Shown: positions 33,406 to 43,012, counted from the first letter of the stretch. The stretch: 64,000 nt of DNA from Bacteroidota bacterium (GCA_018266435.1 JAFEAL010000001.1:62001-126000); one strand, 5' to 3'. Made by a program: numbers and translations. The notes: a model not told the origin generated them from the sequence alone.

Positions 33406-33921
33406 TTACACCTTAAAAAAGCCTCTTAGTTGCATAATTTCATCTGGGTAGGCAAGTTGTGAGAAAATTCCGTGTCGCTGTCGCGGTGGCAGGGCACGGA
33501 TTTCGTCCCAACTTAACAGACACACTTCTTTAATCAACTTCGGACTTCCAGATTCAGGGTCTGACCCTATTTGTATTTCTCCTGATAACCTTGATATTGA
33601 AAAAAATAACTCAATGGCGTGGAGTGGATGTTGGATAAACTCACAGGCAAACAAAAAATCATTTACCTGTACAGTAAGGCCAGTTTCTTCAAGCATTTCT
33701 CTTTTGAGTGCTTCTTTGGCCTCTTCCCCAAAAGAAACCCCGCCACCAGGAGGCGACCAAAAATTATTTTCTCCAAGGCCAGCGTGATTGACTAACACCA
33801 TTTTTTTATTTTCAATCAAAACTCCGCACACCCTTGTTCGCAATCGGTTACCGTAAAAATTATGAACTGAATTTTCCATACGTGTAGCAACAAAGTTTAC
33901 AATATCATCGTAAAACATCAC
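33406..33921 (-). CDS. Nudix hydrolase
   Basis: 171 residues with a single Nudix domain. The box is GGGVSFGEEAKEALKREMLE followed by ETG, with the G-x5-E, R-E and EE elements. The N-terminus RTRVCGVLIENKKMVLVNH is typical of small MutT/NUDT-like enzymes. It is cytosolic; the substrate is unknown. Its start codon lies directly against the -7 element of the divergent DUF1573 gene, so the two genes may compete for expression. Confidence 0.85.
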   Translation of the reverse strand: MMFYDDIVNFVATRMENSVHNFYGNRLRTRVCGVLIENKKMVLVNHAGLGENNFWSPPGGGVSFGEEAKEALKREMLEETGLTVQVNDFLFACEFIQHPLHAIELFFSISRLSGEIQIGSDPESGSPKLIKEVCLLSWDEIRALPPRQRHGIFSQLAYPDEIMQLRGFFKV

Positions 33922-33929
33922 TACCTTTG
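33922..33929 (+). promoter_or_regulatory. candidate -7 element of the DUF1573 gene
   Basis: TACCTTTG matches TAnnTTTG exactly, 14 bp before the ATG at 33944. No clear TTTG stands 17-23 bp upstream (TTTA at 22 bp). It adjoins the start codon of the divergent Nudix gene. Confidence 0.5.
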
Positions 33930-33943
33930 TGTAGTATTTTTTT

Positions 33944-34345
33944 ATGAAGAATTTATTATTTCTTTTTTGTGCAATGTTGATGTACCGTGTGACGAGCGCA
34001 CAAACTAATGTCGGTGCAGCAATTACCTGGGAAAAAAGTTATTTCGATTTTGGTGATGTAGTAAAAGGCAAAAAAGTAGAACACATATTTAAGTTTACTA
34101 ATACCGGCACCGAGCCGCTGATCATTACCAACGTAGAAGTAACCTGTGGGTGCACCACTCCCAAAGGCTGGCCGCGTGATCCGATTTTTCCCGGTTCAAA
34201 AGCTGAACTTATTATTCAGTTTGACAGTACCAATAAAATAGGCCGGCAGAACAAAGTAGTTGTGGTGGTCTCTAACGCTGCTGCCGGCAACAGTCAAGTT
34301 ACCTTTTCGGCTAACGTACTGGAGGATAAATCCAAAAATCAATAG
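33944..34345 (+). CDS. DUF1573 domain protein, exported
   Basis: 133 residues. Signal peptide MKNLLFLFCAMLMYRVTSAQ, then one Ig-like DUF1573 domain: FDFGDVVKGKKVEHIFKFTN, then VTCGCTTPKGWPRDPIFPG, which holds the conserved CGCT motif. The fold is an ASPM-SPD-2-Hydin-like beta-sandwich. Family members are periplasmic or surface proteins in Bacteroidota and have no known enzymatic role. Convergent with the T9SS protein gene, 23 bp apart. Confidence 0.88.
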   Translation: MKNLLFLFCAMLMYRVTSAQTNVGAAITWEKSYFDFGDVVKGKKVEHIFKFTNTGTEPLIITNVEVTCGCTTPKGWPRDPIFPGSKAELIIQFDSTNKIGRQNKVVVVVSNAAAGNSQVTFSANVLEDKSKNQ

Positions 34346-34368
34346 TGTTTTTAATTTTTTGGATAGTC

Positions 34369-37300
34369 TTAGTTACTGTTTTTAATCACTTTGATTAGTT
34401 TGGTTTCATCCACTGTTTTCATTCGGATAATGTAAAGCCCGGCATTGGTTGATTCCAAATTGATTGGGTATTGATGATTGCCCTGATCTTGTAAACCCAG
34501 CCGGGTGCTCAAAATCGTTCTTCCGGTCATGTCCCAAACATCAATCGAAACCTCTGAATCTTTCGTTAGTGAGAATTGAACATTGAATTTTCCTGATGAA
34601 GAAGGGTTGGGAAATACAGAAAATGAATCTAAGGAAGTGGGCTGAACTTCTGTGGGAGTTTGTTGTATGTACAAATTGTCTATTGACCAGCCCCAGGCCG
34701 TAGAAGTTTCATTATTGGTATGTAGTCTAAACCGAATCAGGATGGTGTCATTGCTTGCGAAGCTGGTATTGAGATTGAAGGTTTCAGATACAGACATAGT
34801 CGGATCGCCATTCTGAGAGTTGTTGAGTGCGTTGAGCCAGGTAGTGCTGGCTTTGGCATTGTAGCCACTGGCAATCGGCTTCCAGGTTATTCCATCCTTT
34901 GTGCCTTCTACAAAAACCGAATCGTTGGCCGTTACGATGGCTACATCTTGGTAAGCAATACTCCCTGAAGTAACAATGATTGGAGCCAGCAAGATGGCGG
35001 AAGCATTGGTATTGGCCGCGTAATTATGAAGGCTTTGCAGCGATGAATTGGAAATTCCAAAAGGCTGCACCGACAATCCGTTTTGATAAAAATTGTTTGC
35101 CGTAATAAAGTAATCGTAATACTGTTGCTGATAAGCCTGCAGGGAAAGGTTGTATCCTGAATAAGAGGGGGCATACACCGGTCCGGCTTTTACGTAGCCG
35201 ATCAATTGCACCTTTACATTGCCCTTGGCTACTCCTGAAACAGACACATTATAAATTCCTGATTGCGAAGGAACAAACGATACGGTTTGCGAATTGAGTT
35301 GCAGTTGAACCGAATCATATTTCAAGGGCAGCTTCACCTGCACTACAAACTTGGATTGTGGTGCAGTACCGGAAGTAACAACCGAGGGAACAGGAAAATT
35401 GGCATTTTGATCAACTGATAGTTCGGCTGTCCAGATACCGCGGCCATGGGTGGCTATTACAACTTCATTGTCCTGGCCTTTCATGTCCCAAACGGCTACG
35501 CTTGGAAACCCAGTGAGCAAGTTCCACGAAGCGCCTGCATCCAATGACTCAACTATCCCAATTTCTGTTCCGGCCCAAATGATGTTGGGGTTGTCGGGGC
35601 GCACATACAGACAATACACGGCCACATCAGGGAAGCCGGTAGAACTGGTGGTACCCATACCAAAGCCACTAATGTCGGTCCAGGTTTGCCCCAGATTTTG
35701 TGACATTAATATCTTAGCGGTTTTTGCAAAAGAGAAAAGGGCATACACCGTATTTTGTTGAGTAGGGTGAGTGGCTATGCGTGTGATATTTCCTAAGGTA
35801 AATCCGGTAGGGTTGGGTACAGCCGAAAAGGATTGGCCCATGTTGGTGGATACAAACAGGTTGCTGCCTGATCCCTGGCCGGCTCCGGCCCATACAATAT
35901 TAGCATTGGCGCGCGATACCTCTACATCTGCAAAAGATGAATTGGCAGTACTCCATCCGGTTGTGAGCGATGTAAGCGACCAACTCGCACCAAAGTTGGT
36001 GGACTTCCAGACACCACCTGCGCCCACTGAATAGATGGTATTGGGGGCTTGTTTAGAGCAGGCTAATTTTGAAATGAACGGAAATTGATTTTGATCAGGT
36101 GAAGAGGATCCGCTGCCCAAAGGAAATCCCGAGATGGCATCAGTCCAGGTTTGCCCGCCATCTAACGATCGTGAAAAACCATTGTATTGCGAGCCTCCGA
36201 TCAGATAGTTAGGGTTTTGGCTGTGCCATAAGGCTTCAAACCCATCACCGGCCAAATTTGAATTTGTACTGAAGTAAGTAGTTGCTGAAGAAACTATTCC
36301 TGATGGGGTGAAGAATGTAGCATTGTCTTGCATACCGCCCAGGTATTCATAGGACCCCGGTTTTTTATCGGCACCATAAAATTGGCTGGTGTTGTATCCG
36401 TTGCCTACTTTTTTCCATTCACCCTGGGTAGTGCCCGGTGAAGCAGATTGCCCCGATAAAAATGGCCCGCCATCGTTGGCCATCAGCAATTGAAAAATTT
36501 GTTGGGCATCATTAATTTTTATTGGATATATGTTGTGTTGATCAGGGTGAACCAGACCTGAGTTCTTGCCATCGTAATTGTTGTAAGGATCAACAACTGT
36601 ACTCACCGTGCTGGAATATTGTGGTGTAGTTTTAACAGAAAACTTGAGGCTTGATGAAGGTAAGGAATTGGGAGTCCAGGTGGCACCGGCCGCAAGCACC
36701 GGCCATACGTTATACATCTGTTGATATACCTGGCCCCCGGCCACGGCTATTGAGTTGCTGGGAGTAGTGGAGTAAGGTACATTGTTGATATAAATGTATT
36801 CACGACTTTGTTGGGTGGCATCGCTGGCGGTGGTGTTGGAGTAGATCAGATCAAAAGCACCGTTTCTGTTTTGATCCCTGAAGGAGACCATCAGCTGCTG
36901 GTTGGTTGTTAAATCCCATACTTGAAAAGGAACCGATACATAATCCTGGTAACTGTAACTAGTTACCGGTACACCCGAAGTTGCACCTATAGGCACAGTA
37001 AACCGGTGAGCCATTTGAGTAAGGCCCGCTCCAAATTTAATGGCAATGCTGTCATTATTTATTCCGCTGCCTATTGCCACCAAACCACCGGCATACGAAG
37101 CGCCAAAATTTATCAATGAAAGAAAATAAGAAGTATTAATCTGCTGTAAATTATAGGTAGATACTGAAGTGGATAATGGTGCGCCTAAGGTAATTTGATA
37201 GGTGCCGATGCCCCCCGCATAGATTACATTTTGATTGTATGGACTAAAGGTAACCGTGTTATCATACCAACCCTGAGTGCCAAGGTAATCTACTGTTTTG

Positions 37301-38373
37301 CTTCCGATTAATAATTTAACCAATGACCAGCTATTACCTGCGTTTGTTGAGATGTACAGGTCAGAATTATTGCCTGATAAACTGCCCTCGGCTGAGGCAG
37401 TAATGTAATTAGAATTAGCAGGGGATACTGCTATCTCAATTCTGCCCGAAGGTGACATATTGGTATTGCTCAAGTTCCAGGTTTGCCCGCCATCCAAAGA
37501 TTTTAGTACGCCCACGCCATATTGCGTGGCATAGAGAACCTGAAAATTGCCAGGTGTTGACCTTAAATCTTGCACTACTCCGTTAAATACTTGTGTCCAG
37601 GTGCTGCCTTGATTGGTAGATCGGTAAATGCCCGAATTAGATGCTGCCAATACATTGGTAGGATCAGTTGGATTAATGGCTATCCGGTTGATGCTTCCCA
37701 TGGCAGCTGTGCTGCCCAACAAGTTCCAGGAGTTTCCTTTATCTGTGCTGAGAAAAATACCACTGCCGGTTACCCCATCTACCAAACCAAACCCTTCGCC
37801 AGTACCGGCATAAATAATCTGATGATTGGATGGTGCCATGGCCAGAGTTGTTGTTGCCAGGTTTACTATGTTAGGAGTGAGCCACTGCCAACTGGTTCCC
37901 GCATCGGTAGTTCTCCAAATTCCCCCGCTGGCTGATCCGGCAAACCAGGTTCTGTTGGTAGCATCATCGGGGTCAACAATCAGCCCGCGAGTGCGGCCGG
38001 GTACATTTCCAGGGCCGCGTTCGGTAAAGGCCAGCACACCGTTTCCTCCACCTTGTATGCGTGCATCAAACGTTGATTTTTTACCGGAGTAAACTTGCGC
38101 TTTTTTAAGTTCAGCCCATTGATAGTTCTGCGGATAGCCGGGTTTATCCTCATCAGAGCGTGTGCGTATGCCTAAATGAAACTTTAAAAATTCGGCCGGG
38201 CCGTCTTCTTCTTTTTCTTCGTGATCAGGTGTGATCTCCTTCTCGTGATTGATCTCGTCATTCTTTGATACCTCGGTTAGCGTATCGGTTGATATTTTCC
38301 GGTGTTGGCGAAGTTTGCCGGTTAATACCAGAGCGAACAAAAAAATACCCACAGCAGTACAAATTCTCTTCAT
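34369..38373 (-). CDS. T9SS-secreted Asp-box (BNR/VPS10-like) repeat protein
   Basis: 1334 residues. An N-terminal hydrophobic signal is followed by about ten Asp-boxes (for example TDAGTSW, STDKGNSW, SLDGGQTW, STNAGNSW, SLDAGASW), spread over residues about 130-980. This suggests two large propellers, as in VPS10/sortilin-like or xyloglucanase GH74-like proteins. A jelly-roll/MAM-like domain (about 1120-1240, ending AWGWSIDNLYI) follows. The last 80 residues (FSVFPNPSSSGKFNVQFSLT to the end) are a type A T9SS sorting domain, so it leaves the cell through T9SS and is anchored or released. It is the last of three linked genes. Function unknown; GH74 catalytic Asp pairs were not assigned. Confidence 0.85.
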   Translation of the reverse strand: MKRICTAVGIFLFALVLTGKLRQHRKISTDTLTEVSKNDEINHEKEITPDHEEKEEDGPAEFLKFHLGIRTRSDEDKPGYPQNYQWAELKKAQVYSGKKSTFDARIQGGGNGVLAFTERGPGNVPGRTRGLIVDPDDATNRTWFAGSASGGIWRTTDAGTSWQWLTPNIVNLATTTLAMAPSNHQIIYAGTGEGFGLVDGVTGSGIFLSTDKGNSWNLLGSTAAMGSINRIAINPTDPTNVLAASNSGIYRSTNQGSTWTQVFNGVVQDLRSTPGNFQVLYATQYGVGVLKSLDGGQTWNLSNTNMSPSGRIEIAVSPANSNYITASAEGSLSGNNSDLYISTNAGNSWSLVKLLIGSKTVDYLGTQGWYDNTVTFSPYNQNVIYAGGIGTYQITLGAPLSTSVSTYNLQQINTSYFLSLINFGASYAGGLVAIGSGINNDSIAIKFGAGLTQMAHRFTVPIGATSGVPVTSYSYQDYVSVPFQVWDLTTNQQLMVSFRDQNRNGAFDLIYSNTTASDATQQSREYIYINNVPYSTTPSNSIAVAGGQVYQQMYNVWPVLAAGATWTPNSLPSSSLKFSVKTTPQYSSTVSTVVDPYNNYDGKNSGLVHPDQHNIYPIKINDAQQIFQLLMANDGGPFLSGQSASPGTTQGEWKKVGNGYNTSQFYGADKKPGSYEYLGGMQDNATFFTPSGIVSSATTYFSTNSNLAGDGFEALWHSQNPNYLIGGSQYNGFSRSLDGGQTWTDAISGFPLGSGSSSPDQNQFPFISKLACSKQAPNTIYSVGAGGVWKSTNFGASWSLTSLTTGWSTANSSFADVEVSRANANIVWAGAGQGSGSNLFVSTNMGQSFSAVPNPTGFTLGNITRIATHPTQQNTVYALFSFAKTAKILMSQNLGQTWTDISGFGMGTTSSTGFPDVAVYCLYVRPDNPNIIWAGTEIGIVESLDAGASWNLLTGFPSVAVWDMKGQDNEVVIATHGRGIWTAELSVDQNANFPVPSVVTSGTAPQSKFVVQVKLPLKYDSVQLQLNSQTVSFVPSQSGIYNVSVSGVAKGNVKVQLIGYVKAGPVYAPSYSGYNLSLQAYQQQYYDYFITANNFYQNGLSVQPFGISNSSLQSLHNYAANTNASAILLAPIIVTSGSIAYQDVAIVTANDSVFVEGTKDGITWKPIASGYNAKASTTWLNALNNSQNGDPTMSVSETFNLNTSFASNDTILIRFRLHTNNETSTAWGWSIDNLYIQQTPTEVQPTSLDSFSVFPNPSSSGKFNVQFSLTKDSEVSIDVWDMTGRTILSTRLGLQDQGNHQYPINLESTNAGLYIIRMKTVDETKLIKVIKNSN

Positions 38374-38376
38374 AGA

Positions 38377-38748
38377 TTACATTTGATTAATGTATTTGGC
38401 TAAGCTGATCTTTCTAATAGTATCTTCCGGGGAGGGATGGAGTTTTACCATGCCGGGTTTGCTTGTCACTTTTATTTCTAAGTCTGCGCTCCATTCTACT
38501 GAGCCATTGGTCTGACCTTCTTCTACTATTTTGTTGTCATCCAGTTTAACTACCAGATAGCTTACAGTTCGGTCTTTTGAAAGGTAGGCCAAAGCAAACG
38601 TTTTTGACGAATTATTGATAATAGTTACTCCTTTTCCTAATCTCTTTTCGGCCAATGCCTGAATATCTGTTTTCCTGGATTGATTAGCTGCGCAACAGGT
38701 TGTAAAAACAACTAGTAAAAGAAGCAGCAGATGAACTATAAAACGCAT
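38377..38748 (-). CDS. small lipoprotein, unknown function
   Basis: 123 residues. The N-terminus MRFIVHLLLLLLVVFTTCCA is a lipoprotein-type signal with two adjacent Cys (18 and 19). The mature part is a small basic domain without a recognised family. It begins 13 bp after the amidotransferase-like gene and ends 3 bp before the start of the T9SS protein, so the three are one unit and this may be an accessory of the secreted protein. Confidence 0.65.
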   Translation of the reverse strand: MRFIVHLLLLLLVVFTTCCAANQSRKTDIQALAEKRLGKGVTIINNSSKTFALAYLSKDRTVSYLVVKLDDNKIVEEGQTNGSVEWSADLEIKVTSKPGMVKLHPSPEDTIRKISLAKYINQM

Positions 38749-38761
38749 GGATAAGTCAGAT

Positions 38762-40021
38762 TTACGTTTTTTGTTTTTTCTTTTTTGCTGCCGGGAATAA
38801 GATGTTGTTCAATATCAGCCGATAGCCGGCTGAGTTGGGATGCAGGTTCAGATCAGTAGGTTCTTCGCCCACCTGGTGCTGGTAATCTTCGGGGTCATGG
38901 CCACCATAGTAAGTCCAAAAACCTTTACCAAAAATGCCATGGATATACTTTGCTTCGCTGATGGATTTGGTTTCGCCCATGATCACTACATCTGACTTAA
39001 TGAGTTTCTTTTTAAAGCCTGTGGTCTGACCATAAAAACCTTTAATCATTTTTTCGTGATTTTGAGTGAGCATTGAGGGGACAGGATCCCACTTGGCAGA
39101 AAATTGAAACAGTGAAAAATAATCGTTGGCCTGTACTAAACCCCTGTCGGGGATATTGTTGTCTATATCTGAAAATTCATATTGATAAGGATCGCGAGAC
39201 AGGATAAAATTGGTAAAAGCCAGTGTGTTATCGAAGTTTAGTTTCTCTTGGGCGTGAGGGTCAGCCGGGTCTCCATCGTACATATATTCGCAAATGTCCA
39301 CTCCATCGGCTGCCAGGGCTATATCAAATGAATCGGTAGCCGAGCACATGGCAAACAGAAAGCCACCACCGGCCACAAACGCCTTTATTTTTTTTACGAC
39401 TGCCAGTTTTAACTGAGATACCTTTTGAAATCCAAACCGGTGGGCGGTTTCCTCGGCTTCATGCTGCTCTTCTATGTACCAGGGCATATTGGCATAGGAG
39501 GCGTAAAATTTACCGTACTGTCCGGTAAAATCTTCGTGGTGTAGGTGCAGCCAATCGTATTTCGGTAAGTTTTCATTGAGTACTTCGTCATCAAAAATCA
39601 CATCGTAAGGAATTTCGGCATACGTTAGTGCCAGGGTAACGGCATCATCCCACGGTTGCTTTGACTTGGGCGAGTAAACGGCAACTTTAGGAGCTTTTTC
39701 TAATCTCATCAAATCAAAATTTACCGAAGGGCTTGCAATTTCAGTAACGATGGAATTGACCTGGGCATCGGATATGATTTCATAGCTTACGCCCCGCACA
39801 ATCAGTTCATTCTGTATTTTTGGATAATACTTGCACATAAAACTGCCCCCCCGGTAATTCAATAGCCAGTCTACTTCCTGATCCATTTTCAGAATCCAAT
39901 AGGCTATGCCATAGGCTTTCAGGTGATTGGCCTGCTTTTCGTCCATGGGAATGAAAATGGAGTTGGCAAAACCTATTCTGGCTATGAAAAACAACAACAG
40001 CAACAAAATCCTCGCACCCAT
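38762..40021 (-). CDS. exported protein of the type annotated as asparagine synthetase B in Bacteroidota
   Basis: 419 residues with signal peptide MGARILLLLLFFIARIGFAN. The sequence (IFIPMDEKQANHLKAYGIAY, followed by WILK; YDWLHLHHEDFTG; AGGGFLFAMCSATDS) matches a Bacteroidota family that databases often call asparagine synthetase B. It has neither the N-terminal Cys nor the ATP-pyrophosphatase motif of that enzyme, so the name is misleading. The GGGFLFAMCSA stretch resembles a class I glutamine amidotransferase-like nucleophile turn with Cys. Extracytoplasmic location and a lipoprotein plus T9SS protein downstream suggest a surface process. True function unknown. Confidence 0.7.
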   Translation of the reverse strand: MGARILLLLLFFIARIGFANSIFIPMDEKQANHLKAYGIAYWILKMDQEVDWLLNYRGGSFMCKYYPKIQNELIVRGVSYEIISDAQVNSIVTEIASPSVNFDLMRLEKAPKVAVYSPKSKQPWDDAVTLALTYAEIPYDVIFDDEVLNENLPKYDWLHLHHEDFTGQYGKFYASYANMPWYIEEQHEAEETAHRFGFQKVSQLKLAVVKKIKAFVAGGGFLFAMCSATDSFDIALAADGVDICEYMYDGDPADPHAQEKLNFDNTLAFTNFILSRDPYQYEFSDIDNNIPDRGLVQANDYFSLFQFSAKWDPVPSMLTQNHEKMIKGFYGQTTGFKKKLIKSDVVIMGETKSISEAKYIHGIFGKGFWTYYGGHDPEDYQHQVGEEPTDLNLHPNSAGYRLILNNILFPAAKKKKQKT

Positions 40022-40083
40022 CGTAAAAGCCGATTATTATTGTGTAACAAAATCAATTTCCGGTAGTCTCGGTATAGAATGCA

Positions 40084-40116
40084 TAAAGGTATAACTTTGA
40101 TTTTTTATAAACCAAA
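40084..40116 (-). promoter_or_regulatory. candidate promoter of the three-gene T9SS protein operon
   Basis: On the minus strand TTTG (40116-40113), 21 bp, then TACCTTTA (40091-40084), one base off TAnnTTTG. It would start transcription about 55 bp before the 40021 start. Confidence 0.45.
40092..40099 (+). promoter_or_regulatory. candidate -7 element of the MacB-like permease gene
   Basis: TAACTTTG matches TAnnTTTG exactly, 56 bp before the ATG at 40156. No good TTTG is seen at the right distance. It lies back to back with the minus-strand element at 40084-40091. Confidence 0.4.
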
Positions 40117-40155
40117 ACCAAGCTTTTCGTACAGTCACTTACTACTTTTTCACAA

Positions 40156-41391
40156 ATGAATTTTATAGAGAATATTAAAGAAGGGCTTCGTTCAATCAAA
40201 GCCAATATGTTAAGGTCAGTGCTTACTTCACTTATTGTAGCGATAGGGATCACTTCATTAGTTGGTATTTTAACAGCTATTGACGGTATAGAATATTCCG
40301 TTAACGAAAGCCTTTCTTCGCTAGGAGCCAATTCTTTTGATATCTATTCAAAAAACAACCGTAATTCGGCTCAGGAAGGGGTGAAACAAAAAGTATATTC
40401 TCCTCTGTTGCTGAACGAGGCTCAGCGGTTTATTGATCAATACCAGGTGCAATCCATTGTTAGTCTTTCGGCCAGCCTTACCATTGTGGCTGAAGTTAAG
40501 CATGGCTCGGAAAAGACCAACCCCAAAGTAAACGTCATGGGTGCCAATCAGGAGTACATACCTTTAAAAGGATTGACGATAGAACAAGGAAGAAATTTTT
40601 CTCCGTTTGAAATTCAAAATGGAGCACACGTGGCAGTAATCGGTGATGAATTAGCCAAAACCCTGTATGGGAACAGCAAGGATATTTCGAACACGGTAGT
40701 TTCTTTCAAAGGAATGCAATTCAAAGTGATCGGAAAGATGAAAGAAAAGGGATCGCTTTCAGAAAATAATTTCGACAATATGATGATCATTCCCATCATT
40801 GTAGCCAATCAACTGGCCTCAGGTGCCGGACTGAAGTACCGATTAAATATAGCGGTGCAAGATGCTGCGCAAATGGATTTTGCCATGGGTGAAGCCACGG
40901 CTGTGATGCGCAAAATCAGACGCGACCAGATTGGTAACGACAATTCATTTGAGATAGAAAAAAGTGAGTCTCTTGCACAGGAAATGGAGAGTATTACCAA
41001 TGGCTTGCGCTTTGGAGGGTTTGGCGTGGGCTTTATTACGCTGCTCGGGGCTTCTATTGCCTTAATGAACATTATGCTGGTTTCTGTAACAGAACGAACT
41101 CGCGAAGTAGGTGTTCGTAAAGCATTGGGTGCTACACCTTTACGAATAAGGCAGCAATTTGTAATTGAAGCTATTGTAGTATGTGTTTTAGGCGGAATAG
41201 GTGGTGTGTTGCTGGGTATTCTTATCGGCAATCTGATATCAAAAGCAATAGGCATTGATGCTTTTGTAGTACCTTGGTTTTGGATGCTGATGGGTATGGT
41301 AGTGTGTGTGTTGGTGGGGCTGATCTCAGGATATTATCCGGCCCACAAAGCCTCCAAGCTCGATCCGATTGAGTCACTACGCTTTGAATAA
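40156..41391 (+). CDS. ABC transporter permease, MacB/FtsX-type
   Basis: 411 residues: first helix with MLRSVLTSLIVAIGITSLVG, an extracytoplasmic MacB-PCD region (about 50-250), and three C-terminal helices of the FtsX domain, containing SVTERTREVGVRKALGATPL. This is the standard MacB-like permease that works with a separate ATPase. No ATPase gene adjoins it, so the partner is elsewhere. It is distinct from the two-domain permease at 27491. Cargo not known. Confidence 0.9.
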   Translation: MNFIENIKEGLRSIKANMLRSVLTSLIVAIGITSLVGILTAIDGIEYSVNESLSSLGANSFDIYSKNNRNSAQEGVKQKVYSPLLLNEAQRFIDQYQVQSIVSLSASLTIVAEVKHGSEKTNPKVNVMGANQEYIPLKGLTIEQGRNFSPFEIQNGAHVAVIGDELAKTLYGNSKDISNTVVSFKGMQFKVIGKMKEKGSLSENNFDNMMIIPIIVANQLASGAGLKYRLNIAVQDAAQMDFAMGEATAVMRKIRRDQIGNDNSFEIEKSESLAQEMESITNGLRFGGFGVGFITLLGASIALMNIMLVSVTERTREVGVRKALGATPLRIRQQFVIEAIVVCVLGGIGGVLLGILIGNLISKAIGIDAFVVPWFWMLMGMVVCVLVGLISGYYPAHKASKLDPIESLRFE

Positions 41392-41449
41392 TCTGCGTAT
41401 TCTTTCAGGTATTTCCACTTCTTTTTAGTCAGACTTACTTTTAGTTACG

Positions 41450-43012
41450 TCAGGGTTTATTCCAAATGGAAAGCATGTCGTACCAGGTTGCGCTAACCAC
41501 CGTTGCTTTTCCGTGTTCGCTGAAGAGTGAAATCGTTGAATAGTCTTCTGTAGGGAAAAATAAATCAGTCATGGCGAGTGCCCCGTCATCTACAAATAGT
41601 TCAATGGATGAAACATCAATTAGTATGCGGAGTTTTAGTTTTCCTTCAGGTAGGTAGGGTGCGGCATGCCTATTCGCAAATTTATCCGAAAAGGAATTTT
41701 TGCCCGATTGAGTCCGGTCAATAAAGATTTCTTTTTTCAATAGATCGTATCCTGCAACCACCTTCTCTTTTTGGGTATTGCTTAAAACCAGGCCAAAGGA
41801 TTGTGCTGATGTATTGCTCAAATCAAACTCCAGTTCCAAATCTTTCAGCTTGCCTTCATTTGAAAGCACCAAAAATCCCTCAGTCGTTTTATTGAGAATC
41901 TGTTTTTTATTTACTCTAAGCATACTCAATTCTTTTACCGGATACTGGATTAAGCGGATGCCTTTTGCTGACTGCCGCAACCCGAGTTCGCGGGGCACCG
42001 TTAAGGCGCTTCGCCATTTTTGGGTTGGTATTTTTTGTGCGTAATCGTCCCAGTTGCTCATCCAGCCGATGAATAACCTGCGATTATCGGGTGCACCAAA
42101 CCAGGTTACTCCGGCATAATTATCAGCACCATAGTCAAGCCATAAGACAAGAGAAGGGGGATTATCATTTTTAAAATAGTGCCCATCAAAACTTCCTATA
42201 AAATACTGCGTGCCTGAGCCACCATTTATGCTGCCACGCCCAATGTTTTGAATCAAAACCCATTTTTGAGTTCCTTCTTTGGTTTTTAACGGAAACAAAT
42301 CTGGGCATTCCCAAACGCCACCATGAGAGCCTTCATTTTTGCCAAAGTCACTTTCTTTTTTCCAATCTATTAAGTTATGTGATGAAAAAATTTCAAGATG
42401 ATTTCCTACAGCCAATGCCATAATCCACTTTTTTGTGAGTTGATGGAAAAACACTTTCGGATCCCGAAAGTCCTGATCTCCTTTATTTTTTAAGACTGGG
42501 TTCTTTGAATATTTTGTCCAGGTTTTTCCATTATCAAGGCTATAGGCCAGGCTCTGAGATTCGCGGTCAATTTTTCCGGCTTTTTCCTTGGTCATGTCAT
42601 GATGCGTAAAAACAGCTACCAAGGGTTGAGCATTTTTTTGTTGAAGACCTGATGTATTGTGATCGTCAACTACCGCACTTCCGGAAAAAATATAGCCAAG
42701 CGAATCGGGATAAAGCGCGATGGGTTGATGTTTCCAGTGAATTAAATCTCGGCTTGTGGCATGCCCCCAGTGCATGGGGCCCCATACGTTACTGTCGGGG
42801 TAGTGCTGATAAAATAAATGATAAGTGCTGTCGTAATAAACCAAACCATTGGGGTCGTTCATCCATCCTTTTTCTGGAGAGAAATGAAACCGCGGTCGGT
42901 GCTGCTCTTTGTAATAGGTGTCTGCGCTCACCACTACTGTTTTTTCGCGACAGGCAACTAAAATCACAAACACAAAAAAAACCATTGTAACAAAACGCAT
43001 ATTATTTTTCAA
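41450..43012 (-). CDS. GH32 glycosidase (levanase/inulinase/invertase), lipoprotein
   Basis: 520 residues. The N-terminus is a lipoprotein signal with Cys21 (VFVILVAC). GH32 motifs: WMNDPNG with nucleophile Asp53, FRDP with stabiliser Asp184, and WECPDLF with acid/base Glu235; a beta-sandwich domain fills the C-terminal third. It should release fructose from levan, inulin or sucrose outside the cytosol. It overlaps the sugar porter stop by 11 bp, so porter and enzyme are one operon for fructose or sucrose use. The enzyme looks exo-acting, but this cannot be proved. Confidence 0.92.
   Translation of the reverse strand: MKNNMRFVTMVFFVFVILVACREKTVVVSADTYYKEQHRPRFHFSPEKGWMNDPNGLVYYDSTYHLFYQHYPDSNVWGPMHWGHATSRDLIHWKHQPIALYPDSLGYIFSGSAVVDDHNTSGLQQKNAQPLVAVFTHHDMTKEKAGKIDRESQSLAYSLDNGKTWTKYSKNPVLKNKGDQDFRDPKVFFHQLTKKWIMALAVGNHLEIFSSHNLIDWKKESDFGKNEGSHGGVWECPDLFPLKTKEGTQKWVLIQNIGRGSINGGSGTQYFIGSFDGHYFKNDNPPSLVLWLDYGADNYAGVTWFGAPDNRRLFIGWMSNWDDYAQKIPTQKWRSALTVPRELGLRQSAKGIRLIQYPVKELSMLRVNKKQILNKTTEGFLVLSNEGKLKDLELEFDLSNTSAQSFGLVLSNTQKEKVVAGYDLLKKEIFIDRTQSGKNSFSDKFANRHAAPYLPEGKLKLRILIDVSSIELFVDDGALAMTDLFFPTEDYSTISLFSEHGKATVVSATWYDMLSIWNKP

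Noticed and set aside
38762..40021. Asparagine synthetase
   Set aside because: No N-terminal catalytic Cys and no PP-loop ATPase motif, and the protein has a signal peptide.
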